Shown: positions 26,743 through 34,034 of the stretch, piece after piece
Position numbering within the stretch: position 1 is the stretch's first letter
Layout of the letters: every line of letters begins with the position of its first letter
Assembly: GCF_004803895.1 (NCBI RefSeq)
Contig: NZ_CP021978.1
Span: forward strand, 186,001-250,000
Reading direction: 5' to 3'
DNA from: Streptomyces hawaiiensis
GTDB taxonomy: Bacteria > Actinomycetota > Actinomycetes > Streptomycetales > Streptomycetaceae
DNA: 64,000 nt
The notes under the pieces: model-generated
Databases searched by the model: none
Seen by the model: the letters and a program-made list of their open reading frames with translations, nothing else
What the model was told of the DNA's origin: nothing
Made by a program: the position numbers and the translations under genes

Positions 26743-26778
26743 AGTACACGGTTTCCTGAATTCAGGAAACCGTGTACT
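26743..26778. repeat. Perfect 36-bp palindrome upstream of the CmtR-like gene
   Basis: Both 18-nt halves are exact complements. The left half starts AGTACACGGTTTCCTGAA and the centre is GAATTC. It lies 9 nt before the chosen GTG start and overlaps alternative GTG starts. It may be the repressor operator, much longer than usual, or a cruciform-forming recombination footprint. Confidence 0.8.
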
Positions 26779-26814
26779 GATTGATCCCCGGCAGCTTGCC
26801 CGCATCCGCGGGCT

Positions 26815-27560
26815 CCTTCACGTGCGGGACGGTCTACGCCCATGAGAGCGGCCGAGGCGGGTCCGGTCCAGTCGCCGTAGCCGAGCAGACGCAGTCGCGG
26901 CTCTTCCACGGCACGCGAGTTCTCGGTCGGGATGTGGCCACGTGCCTGCCGCAGGCCGAGCGGGATCAGGTGGGACAGCGCCGGTCGGAAGCCGGTGCAC
27001 CAGATCACCGCGTCGGCCTCGGCACGTGAGCCGTCAGTCCATTCGAAGCCGGTCTCGGTGAGCCGAGTGCACATCGGCCGCTACTGCAGCAGACCGGCAT
27101 CCCGGACTGCGCGTACGTGAGGGACGGCGACGATGTCGCCGAGGGAGGCGACGCCGCCGGTGTCGGTGCGCCCCTCATCGAGCGCGCGACGACGGGCGGT
27201 GGCCCGTCGAACAGCACCCGGCCGTCGATGTCGTCCGCCAGGTAGCGCTGCGGGCGCTGGGTCACCCACGTCAACGGCACTCCGGCGAGGGCGAGGTCGG
27301 CGGCGATCTGCGCACCGGAGTCGCCCCCGCCCACCACGACGACACGCAGGCCGGCGAAGTCGGCCGGGCGGCGGTAGCCGACGATGTGCAGCTGGCGGCC
27401 TGCGAACGTATCGCCCCGGGAAACAGCGAACGTATCGCCCCGGGAAACAGCGGGCGGGAAGGGACGCGACCAGGTGCCGGGCGCTGATGACCGCCCGTGC
27501 CCGCCACGCGCCGTAGTCGGTCTCCACCCGGAGCCTGCCGCCGTCGCGGTGCACAGGCTG
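26815..27560 (-). pseudogene. Third ArsO-like flavoprotein copy, truncated and frameshifted
   Basis: On the minus strand VETDYGAWRARAVISARHLV, LHIVGYRRPADFAGLRVVVV, GGGDSGAQIAADLALAGVPL (NADPH site), WTDGSRAEADAVIWCTGFRP and RLLGYGDWTGPASAALMGV fall in at least three frames. The N-terminal FAD domain is absent: the piece abuts the acr3 stop. A 24-bp tandem duplication sits inside it. Confidence 0.78.
27402..27449. repeat. Two perfect tandem copies of a 24-bp unit
   Basis: The unit GCGAACGTATCGCCCCGGGA plus AACA occurs at 27402-27425 and 27426-27449. In the minus frame it inserts a repeat of eight residues (VSRGDTFA). It is a simple slippage or recombination duplication in a dead gene. Confidence 0.85.
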
Positions 27561-27561
27561 G

Positions 27562-28668
27562 TCACCGCGTCGCCTCCAGCGCCTCGCCGGTAGCGGCGGC
27601 GAACTTCTTGCGCCAGGCCAGCGACACGTAGACGAGCGCGACCAGGACCGGCACCTCGATCAGCGGGCCGACAACTCCAGACAAGGCCTGGCCGGAGGTG
27701 ACGCCGAAGGTGGCGATGGCGACCGCGATGGCGAGCTCGAAGTTGTTGCCGGCCGCCGTGAAGGCGAGGGTCGCGGTGCGGTCGTAAGCGAGGCCGATGG
27801 CCTTGCCCAGCGCGAAAGTGCCGAACCACATCACGGCGAAGTAGACCAGCAGCGGCAGCGCGATCCGGACCACGTCCAGCGGCTGCGAGGTGATTGTCTT
27901 CCCCTGCAGGGCGAACAGGATGACGATCGTGAAGAGCAGACCGTACAGTGCCCAGGGGCCGATCTTCGGCAGGAAGCTGGACTCGTAGCGGTCGCGGCCC
28001 AGCTTCTTCTCGCCGATGCGGCGGGTGAGGAACCCGGCGAGCAGCGGGAGGCCGAGGAAGATGACGACATTCAGGGCGATCTTCCACATGGAGATGTCGA
28101 GGTGCTCGCCGTCGCCGAGGCCGAGCCAGCCGGGCAGCAGGCCCAGGTAGAACCAGCCCAGCAGTCCGAAGGCGACGACCTGGAAGACCGAGTTGAGGGC
28201 GACCAGGACGGCCGCTGCCTCGCGGTCGCCGCAGGCCAGGTCGTTCCAGACGATGACCATGGCGATGCAGCGGGCGAGCCCGACGATGATCAATCCGGTG
28301 CGGTACTCGGGCAGGTCCGGCAGGAAGATCCACGCCAGGGCGAACATGACGGCGGGGCCGAGGATCCAGTTGATGACCAGCGACGAGACCATGAGCTTCT
28401 TGTCGCCGGTGACGGCGTCGAGCCTGTCGTAACGGACCTTCGCCAGGACCGGGTACATCATGATCAGCAGGCCGACAGCGATCGGCAGTGAGATGCCGCC
28501 GATCTCCACCTTGGCGAGGGCGTCGTTCAGGCCGGGGATCAGGCGGCCGAGCCCGAGACCGAGGGCCATGGCAAGAAGGATCCACACGGCCAGGAAGCGG
28601 TCGAGCGCCGACAGCTTCGCGACGACGGACGATTCCTCGGTGGTCGCGGGTGCTTCGGTGCGGGTCAC
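27562..28668 (-). CDS. acr3: ACR3-family arsenite efflux permease
   Basis: 368 residues with ten predicted membrane spans. ACR3 hallmarks are the RCIAMVIVWN segment with the essential Cys, FFxx-like AAGNNFELAIAVAIA and the end span VPVLVALVYVSLAW. It expels As(III)/Sb(III) from the cytoplasm using the proton gradient. GTG 28668 overlaps the arsR2 stop by 4 nt (GTGA), so the two genes are translationally coupled. The divergent arsC supplies arsenite from arsenate. Confidence 0.95.
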   Translation of the reverse strand: MTRTEAPATTEESSVVAKLSALDRFLAVWILLAMALGLGLGRLIPGLNDALAKVEIGGISLPIAVGLLIMMYPVLAKVRYDRLDAVTGDKKLMVSSLVINWILGPAVMFALAWIFLPDLPEYRTGLIIVGLARCIAMVIVWNDLACGDREAAAVLVALNSVFQVVAFGLLGWFYLGLLPGWLGLGDGEHLDISMWKIALNVVIFLGLPLLAGFLTRRIGEKKLGRDRYESSFLPKIGPWALYGLLFTIVILFALQGKTITSQPLDVVRIALPLLVYFAVMWFGTFALGKAIGLAYDRTATLAFTAAGNNFELAIAVAIATFGVTSGQALSGVVGPLIEVPVLVALVYVSLAWRKKFAAATGEALEATR

Positions 28669-28973
28669 GGGCAGGCCCTCTTGTTGGCGGCGGCGGCGCG
28701 GGCGGACTCGGCCAGGTCGGCGAACTGTCCGGCCAGGGTGGCGATGACGTCGGGCTTGAGCCGGTAGTAGGTGTACCGGCCGCACGGCTCCGTCTCCACC
28801 ACGCCGGCCTCGCGCAGGACTCTCAGGTGGTTGGAGAGGTTGGTCTGGCGGGCGCCGGTCTCCTCCACCAAGTGCGTGGTGCACAGCGTCTCGCGGGCCA
28901 GCAGGGTCACGATCTGGAGCCTGAGCGGGTCGGCCAGAACCCGGATCAGGTCAGTGTCGACTGACGTCATCAT
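28665..28973 (-). CDS. arsR: ArsR-family repressor (arsR2), corynebacterial type
   Basis: 102 residues with a winged HTH (RVLADPLRLQIVTLLARETL, NLSNHLRVLREAGVV, RYTYYRL). It lacks the CVC motif of arsR1. Its cysteines are Cys31 (TLCTTHL), Cys64 (EPCGRY) and Cys101 near the end, fitting the alternative As(III) site of Corynebacterium-type ArsR. It is the first gene of the arsR2-acr3 operon and divergent from arsC. Several CATCAG/CTGATG dyads fill the gap. Confidence 0.92.
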   Translation of the reverse strand: MMTSVDTDLIRVLADPLRLQIVTLLARETLCTTHLVEETGARQTNLSNHLRVLREAGVVETEPCGRYTYYRLKPDVIATLAGQFADLAESARAAAANKRACP

Positions 28974-28988
28974 GCGCTGATACTGTCA

Positions 28989-29022
28989 CATCAGTGATGG
29001 CTGACACCATCAGGCGCTGATG
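28989..29022. promoter_or_regulatory. ArsR2 operator dyads between arsR2 and arsC
   Basis: CATCAGTGATG (28989-28999) and CATCAGGCGCTGATG (29008-29022) are both symmetric. They lie in the 101-nt gap between the divergent starts. They differ from the ArsR1 sites, so the two repressors probably do not share targets. Confidence 0.65.
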
Positions 29023-29074
29023 CCATGGCTCGCTGACACCCGCCCGTCTGCCCGCCGTTGAGAAGAGACCCCCC

Positions 29075-29512
29075 GTGCCCGACAAGCCCTCCGTGCTGTT
29101 CGTCTGCGTCCACAACGCCGGCCGCTCCCAGATGGCCGCCGCCTGGCTGACCCACCTGGCCGGGGACCGCGTCGAGGTCCGCTCCGCCGGCTCCAACCCG
29201 GGCACCGAGGTCAACCCGGCCGCCGTCACCGCCATGGCCGAGGTCGGCATCGACATCTCCGCCGAGACCCCGAAGATCCTCACCGTCGATGCCGTGAAAG
29301 AGTCCGACGTGTGCATCACGATGGGCTGCGGCGACACCTGCCCGGTCTTCCCCGGCAAGCGCTACCTGGACTGGAAGCTGGAGGACCCGGCAGGCCAGGG
29401 CGTGGAAGCCGTCCGGCCCATCCGCGACGCGATCAAGACCCTGGTCGAGGGCCTGATCGACGAGATCACCCCGGGGACCACCGCCAGCCGGCCGACCGAG
29501 GGCAGGTCGTAA
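29075..29512 (+). CDS. arsC: Arsenate reductase ArsC (LMW-phosphatase fold)
   Basis: 145 residues. The P-loop VCVHNAGRSQ has nucleophile Cys11 and Arg17. Cys80, Cys85 and Cys89 (VCITMGCGDTCPVF) include the resolving pair, and the general acid is Asp104 (EDPAGQ). This is the thioredoxin- or mycothiol-linked type that reduces As(V) to As(III), which Acr3 then exports. Start GTG is preceded by GAGAAGAGACC. Transcribed away from arsR2 with shared operator dyads. Confidence 0.95.
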   Translation: MPDKPSVLFVCVHNAGRSQMAAAWLTHLAGDRVEVRSAGSNPGTEVNPAAVTAMAEVGIDISAETPKILTVDAVKESDVCITMGCGDTCPVFPGKRYLDWKLEDPAGQGVEAVRPIRDAIKTLVEGLIDEITPGTTASRPTEGRS

Positions 29513-29585
29513 CCTGAGCCACTTGCAGCCTTCGGCCGGACGATGGCGCCCGGCAGCATCGGATGCCGTGTGGAAGGGATCCGGT

Positions 29586-29818
29586 GTGACGTGGACGCTG
29601 CCGGAGCCGTTGGCTGAGCACGCCCGTGCCCAATCCCGATCTGCCGCCGGGCTGGGCGGGCGAGCCGAAGTGGGACGGGTTCCGGGCGCTGCTCTCCGTC
29701 GGCGCAGGCCGTGTAGTGCCGCGCTCCAGGCGCGGCACCGAGATGCTGCCGGCTGTCCTCGCCTACCCCCGCGGGCACCGACCGCGTCCGATGCCGCCTG
29801 AGCATCCTTGGTGCCGAT
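29586..29818 (+). pseudogene. N-terminal stump of an ATP-dependent DNA ligase (copy A)
   Basis: VTWTLPEP in one frame continues after a one-base shift as LSTPVPNPDLPPGWAGEPKW and DGFRALLSVGAGRV, then RRGTEMLPA. EPKWDGFRA is the ligase active-site motif with the adenylated Lys in PKWDG. Only about 70 residues remain. A second, shorter copy of the same start lies at 37498. Confidence 0.65.
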
Positions 29819-29821
29819 GAG

Positions 29822-30110
29822 GAGCTCGTCGAAGCGCTCTCCTGACCGGCTCTTGTCGACAGCCACGCGGAGGGTGGGGAGCCCGCGCTTGCAGGGTCAC
29901 CTTGCCGTCGGCCTCGGCGATGATGCCCTCCTCGGCCGGCACGCGGAAGACGTTGTCCATGACCTCCCGCTTTGCAGCCCCGCCCTCCCTGCGCTTGGGG
30001 ACCTGCTCGGCCAGGTAGCCCCAGTGCTGTGGTGACAGTGCACCCGGGGAACTGTGGTGGGAAGACGAGGACGCCTGGGGAGCCAGCCGCCCGTGGCCGG
30101 CTATGTGCAT
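29822..30110 (-). other. Unidentified coding remnant
   Basis: The minus frame AEQVPKRREGGAAKREVMDN, then VFRVPAEEGIIAEADGKVTL and, after a shift, VAVDKSRSGERFDELLIGTK reads as protein, but there is no start or known motif. It ends near 29822. It may be the 3' part of a lost gene. Confidence 0.3.
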
Positions 30111-30230
30111 CGCGCCCCTGCGTCAGTCCAACTCCCGGGCGAGCCAACCCAGTTCGAGACGTCGTTCGAGGCCGAGGATAGGCTGTTTCGGGACCGGCAC
30201 CGATCCGCCGACCCCGCATCGTGACCGAGA

Positions 30231-30995
30231 GTGACTATGGCACCCCACAATAATCAGCTGGCCCACGACCTCGACGGCACGGGACCGCTGCTCGTGGCCG
30301 TTCACGGCATCACCGAAAACCGGAGCTTCTGGAACCCCGTTCACCTGCAGCAGCACTTCCGCGTGCTGAGCGTCGACCTGCGTGGCCACGGCGACTCGCC
30401 TCGGACCCGGCCGTACGGGATCGACGAGTCGGTGGAGGACATCCACCAGCTGATCGAGTCGCTGGGCAAGGACCTGGCCGGGGACCAATGCCCGTTCATC
30501 GTCGGTCACTCCCTCGGCGGGGTGATCGCGACTGCCTACGCAGCCCGTTACCCGACCCGCGGCGTGGTCAATGTCGACCAGTCGCTGCGGGTCGGTCCAC
30601 TGCCTGCGGAGATAGCCGCCGCCGTGCGGGGAGAGGGCTTCGCGGACTTCGTCCGTACGGTGTTCGCCCCACTGTACGGCGAACTGGACCCTGCGCTGGT
30701 GGCCGACATCGAGCGCCGCCGCACCCTCGACCAGGAGGTGTTCAACGGGTTTTGGGCCCCGTTGCTTGATTGGGACGCCGACACGCTGGCAGCGTGGTCT
30801 CGACGCACCACGAGCCTCCCGCCCGATGTGCCGTACCTGTCCTTGCACGGAACCGATCCCGGTGGTGACTACGCCGACTGGCTCACCGACCGCATCCCCG
30901 GTGCCGTGGCCGAGCAGACACCGACCCGCACGCACTATCCGCACCTGGCACAACCCGAATGGTTCACCTCCCGCGTCCATCAGTTCTTCAGCTAG
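30231..30995 (+). CDS. Alpha/beta hydrolase
   Basis: 254 residues. The oxyanion strand VAVHGITENRSFW and the nucleophile elbow GHSLGGVIA (Ser in GHSLG) are clear. YLSLHGTDPGGDY holds the acid region and THYPHLAQPEWF the catalytic His. Related to lipolytic or ester hydrolases; substrate unknown. GTG 30231 and ATG 30237 are both possible starts. Flanked by stumps, with no operon partner. Confidence 0.87.
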   Translation: MTMAPHNNQLAHDLDGTGPLLVAVHGITENRSFWNPVHLQQHFRVLSVDLRGHGDSPRTRPYGIDESVEDIHQLIESLGKDLAGDQCPFIVGHSLGGVIATAYAARYPTRGVVNVDQSLRVGPLPAEIAAAVRGEGFADFVRTVFAPLYGELDPALVADIERRRTLDQEVFNGFWAPLLDWDADTLAAWSRRTTSLPPDVPYLSLHGTDPGGDYADWLTDRIPGAVAEQTPTRTHYPHLAQPEWFTSRVHQFFS

Positions 30996-30999
30996 CTTG

Positions 31000-31270
31000 C
31001 TCTGCAACCTCAGAGGGCGAACGTCCGCCACGGACTGGCAACTGCGGAACGGGTAGGCGTCCTTCGGCCGTGATCACGCAGGTCGGAGCGGCGTGCGGGC
31101 GGGTGTGGTCATGCGGCGTGGACGAGGTGGTGCATGCGGGCGACGGCCTGGACGGCGTGATGGAGGAGGCCGTCGCTCCGTTGCCGGCAGTCGCGCCGAC
31201 GGATGCACGGGCCGGCTCCAGCACGAGCAGCGGGCCGAGTTGCCGGATCACTCGGCACACGGTCGCGGGC
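31000..31270 (-). other. Possible transposase or regulator debris
   Basis: The minus frame from about 31270 reads VCRVIRQLGPLLVLEPARAS and another frame ends VARMHHLVHAA. The first looks like a HTH end followed by a linker as in IS5-like transposases, but the similarity is short. Confidence 0.25.
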
Positions 31271-31273
31271 GAG

Positions 31274-31530
31274 ACGCCAGAAGCTCGGCCTCACGCTGGA
31301 TCAGGTACGCGCCATCCTCGATGGCGAGCTGGACGCGGGTGAGTCGCGCGGGATGCTGCGGTTGCGCCGGGCCGAGCTGGAGTCGGCCACGGCGGCCGCT
31401 GCGGTGGGGTGGCGCAGGTCGAGGCGAGGCTCAGGATGATAGAGAGTGAGGGACAGATGTCGTCCGACGACGTGGTCATCAAACGGATTCCGGCGATGCG
31501 TGTGGCAGAGCTGAGATGGCGGCGAAACGG
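31274..31530 (+). pseudogene. MerR-family regulator fragment with frameshift
   Basis: RRQKLGLTLDQVRAILDGEL, then MLRLRRAELESATAAA, then after a one-base shift VAQVEARLRMIESEGQM and DDVVIKRIPAMRVAELR. This is the second half of the MerR DNA-binding domain, the coiled coil and the first strand of a GyrI-like effector domain. Both ends are missing. The 3' end is overrun by an opposing IS5 fragment. Confidence 0.65.
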
Positions 31531-31715
31531 AGGCCGGTCTGGTAGGCGATGGTGAGTTTGACGCATCGTGTGGCCAGGCCGCGCCACTGCTTGAGGCGGT
31601 TGATGCAGCGTTTGTTCGACGGTGTTCCGCTGCTTGTATGCCTCGGTGCCGAAGCCGGGCGGGCGTCCGCCTCGGCGGTCCCGCCGCAGGCGGTGCCTGT
31701 CCTGCGGTGATGGCG
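31507..31715 (-). mobile_element. IS5-family transposase C-terminal fragment
   Basis: The minus strand encodes RGGRPPGFGTEAYKQRNTVE, then NKRCINRLKQWRGLATRC and LTIAYQTGLRFAAI, with one frameshift. This matches the end of IS5/IS4811-type transposases (FDRDAYKQRNVVERCINRLKQWRGLATRYDKLAIAYQ). The catalytic Glu region is included, the rest is missing. Confidence 0.82.
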
Positions 31716-31732
31716 AAGGTGAGCGGCGGCGG

Positions 31733-32482
31733 TCACCAGAAGATCGCGATCGCCTCCAGCGTCACCTCGCGGGTGTCCTCGCGCCAGCCGGTCATCTTGC
31801 CAAGGCAACGGGCCGTGAAAGTGCCGGCCGGGATCGAGCGGCGAGCGTTCCCGGCGGCCACGACGCGCATGTACACCGGAGGCAGCTCGGCGCCGTACTC
31901 GGCCCGCAGGACGAATCCCTCCACGACGTCCGGCACGCCCGTGAACACACCCTTGACCGACACGAATTCGCCGATGCGACTCAGCGTCACCGCACGGCCG
32001 TCAGTCAGGTTGTCGGCGAGGTTCCGGTTCGGGACGACAGTCAGGGTGGTCAGGTCGGCGTGGACGATGGCGTCGGCCCGGTCGAAGGCCTCCATGACCA
32101 CGCCGATCACGTTGATCGGTTTGTCCTTGCGCACGAACTTGCGGAACGTCTCCTGGCTGACGTCCCGTTTCAGCCGGAACCGGAACAGCCAGGTCAGCAC
32201 CCGGCTCCAGAAGCCGACACTCGTGTCGACCTTCGTCCGCAGCTCAACGGCCTCCTCGAGCGCGGACCGGTAGTTGCCGAGTTCGTACAGGTCCATCACC
32301 GCCTGCTCGTCGAGGTAGAGGCAGATGCTGTACGCCGACTGCCAGCGCCGCAGGTGCCTGCGCCGCTCCCGGGCGTGGCGCACCAGGACCACCGCGAGCA
32401 CCACCGCACCGGCGGCCGTCACCAGCCAGACCGTCATCCACGGCCACCAAAGGCTCCACCACAGTGCGTCAGTGACAGCCAC
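31733..32482 (-). CDS. Membrane-anchored protein, third gene of a VWA/binding-protein operon
   Basis: 249 residues from GTG 32482. One N-terminal membrane span (WWPWMTVWLVTAAGAVVLAV) is followed by a basic stretch and a soluble domain of about 200 residues with no motif I know. The start overlaps the stop of the VWA gene by 14 nt, so it belongs to the same leftward operon. It probably works with the two binding proteins at the membrane. Family not recognised. Confidence 0.72.
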   Translation of the reverse strand: MAVTDALWWSLWWPWMTVWLVTAAGAVVLAVVLVRHARERRRHLRRWQSAYSICLYLDEQAVMDLYELGNYRSALEEAVELRTKVDTSVGFWSRVLTWLFRFRLKRDVSQETFRKFVRKDKPINVIGVVMEAFDRADAIVHADLTTLTVVPNRNLADNLTDGRAVTLSRIGEFVSVKGVFTGVPDVVEGFVLRAEYGAELPPVYMRVVAAGNARRSIPAGTFTARCLGKMTGWREDTREVTLEAIAIFW

Positions 32483-34034
32483 GGATCTCCTTGAACGCCT
32501 CGGAAAGGGACGAGCCGACGGCATCCACCATCCGCCCGCCCGTCCTCGCCGCCGCGCGCCGCAGTTCGCCTGCGTCGGCCTCGCCGAAGTGGACGGGGTA
32601 GGTGTGGACGGCGGCGCGCACGGCGGCGGGCAGCGCCTTGTGGCGGCGCACGAACTCCGTGTGGGACAGGCCCGTGTTGTTCTCGCCGTCCGTCATCAGG
32701 ACGAGTGAAACGGAGCGGTCGGGGTCGGCGACCAGCTCGCGGGCGGCGGTGCGGTAGCCGTGGTCGAGGGCGGACCATACGGCGGTGGCGTCCCCGTAGC
32801 CGCCCCGGGCGACGGTGCCGGCGAGCGCCGTCAGGTCCTTCGGGCCCGTGACGGTGACGGTCTTCTCCTCCAGCACCCGGCCGCCGAACCGGACGACGGT
32901 CAGCCGCTCGCCCCGGTAGAAGCGGGTGAACTTGCCGGAGGCGGAGGGGTCCGCGCCGCTGAGTCCGGCGAAGGCCTCGCGCAGGGCGGCCATCCGGGCG
33001 CCGCGCATCGAGCCGGAGAAGTCGAGCAGGAAGACCACCTGGCTGGTGGTGCGGCGGTCGGGGTCACCGTAGTCTGCCAGCAGGGTTTCCGTGACGGCGG
33101 GTTGGTCGGGGTAGAAGAGCGCGTTGCCGACCGGTTCGCGCAGCCGCGCGTCCCGGGTGACCGTCGTGTTCACGGGGCGGCGCAGAGTGTGCTGCATGAT
33201 CTTCTGCTGTACCGAGTCACGCCGCAGCCATCGCGTGACCTTGTCGAACGCCGTGCGGTGGGCCGGGTTCAGCAGGAGCAGCGGAAAGTCCGCCAGGACC
33301 ATGCCGTCTTCGGGGCGGACGACGTCCAGGCGGTCGTCGAGGCGGTCGGTGGCGTTGAGGGCGAGCAGATCGGACTCGTACGTGATGAGGGCGTTGGCCT
33401 CGTCCTGGTGGTCGACGTAGGAGTCGACGAGGGCGGGGCCGGTGTCGGCAGTGAGGGTCTGGCCGGAGCGGAAGCCGCGGAGCCGGTCGCAGGAGACGTC
33501 CTCGGGGCGCAGCGCGGCTCCGGTGCCGGCCGCGGCGGTGGCGACGCCGACGAGGGCGGCGAGCCCGCTGCCGGCGTGCCGTGGGTCGGCCATGCCGAAG
33601 CGGACGGTGCCCGCGGCGGCGGCGTCCGCGATGTCCGCCCAGGTGAGCCGGGAGCCTGGCACTTGTGCGCGCAGCTTGCGCGCCACGTCCGGTTTCAGGC
33701 CGATGACGACGGGGGAGGTCATGGTGGACGTTCGCTGGAGCCCTCGAATCGCGTTCTTGTGGGTGAGGCGCAGATAGCTGTCGGAGGACAGCCACGCGAG
33801 GTCGTACCTGTCGCGGTCCGGGGTCTTCGTCTCTGCGTCGGGCCGGTGGTCCAGGCGCAGGTCGACGCCGGTCTCGTCCTTCAGCTCTCCCAGCAGCGGG
33901 GCCAGTACGGCGAGGTCCGGACCGGCGATCACGCGCAGCCGGACCGTGTCGTCGCCGTCGTCGCCCGAGCAGGCGGTGAGAACGGTGGCCACGAGCGCCA
34001 GGCAGAGCGCCGGCAGGCCCGCGCCGCGCCTCAC
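32469..34034 (-). CDS. Lipoprotein with periplasmic-binding-protein and VWA domains
   Basis: 521 residues. The lipoprotein signal ends ALVATVLTACSG (Cys near 22). Residues about 30-310 are a substrate-binding fold (DLAWLSSDSYLRL, SPVVIGLKPDVARKL, ALITYESDLLAL). Residues about 335-521 are a von Willebrand A domain with MIDAS DFSGSMRG, a conserved Thr region and VLMTDGENN. VWA domains bind protein partners through a metal. Coupled to the upstream gene by a GTGA overlap and to the downstream gene by 14 nt. Confidence 0.87.
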   Translation of the reverse strand: MRRGAGLPALCLALVATVLTACSGDDGDDTVRLRVIAGPDLAVLAPLLGELKDETGVDLRLDHRPDAETKTPDRDRYDLAWLSSDSYLRLTHKNAIRGLQRTSTMTSPVVIGLKPDVARKLRAQVPGSRLTWADIADAAAAGTVRFGMADPRHAGSGLAALVGVATAAAGTGAALRPEDVSCDRLRGFRSGQTLTADTGPALVDSYVDHQDEANALITYESDLLALNATDRLDDRLDVVRPEDGMVLADFPLLLLNPAHRTAFDKVTRWLRRDSVQQKIMQHTLRRPVNTTVTRDARLREPVGNALFYPDQPAVTETLLADYGDPDRRTTSQVVFLLDFSGSMRGARMAALREAFAGLSGADPSASGKFTRFYRGERLTVVRFGGRVLEEKTVTVTGPKDLTALAGTVARGGYGDATAVWSALDHGYRTAARELVADPDRSVSLVLMTDGENNTGLSHTEFVRRHKALPAAVRAAVHTYPVHFGEADAGELRRAAARTGGRMVDAVGSSLSEAFKEIRGCH

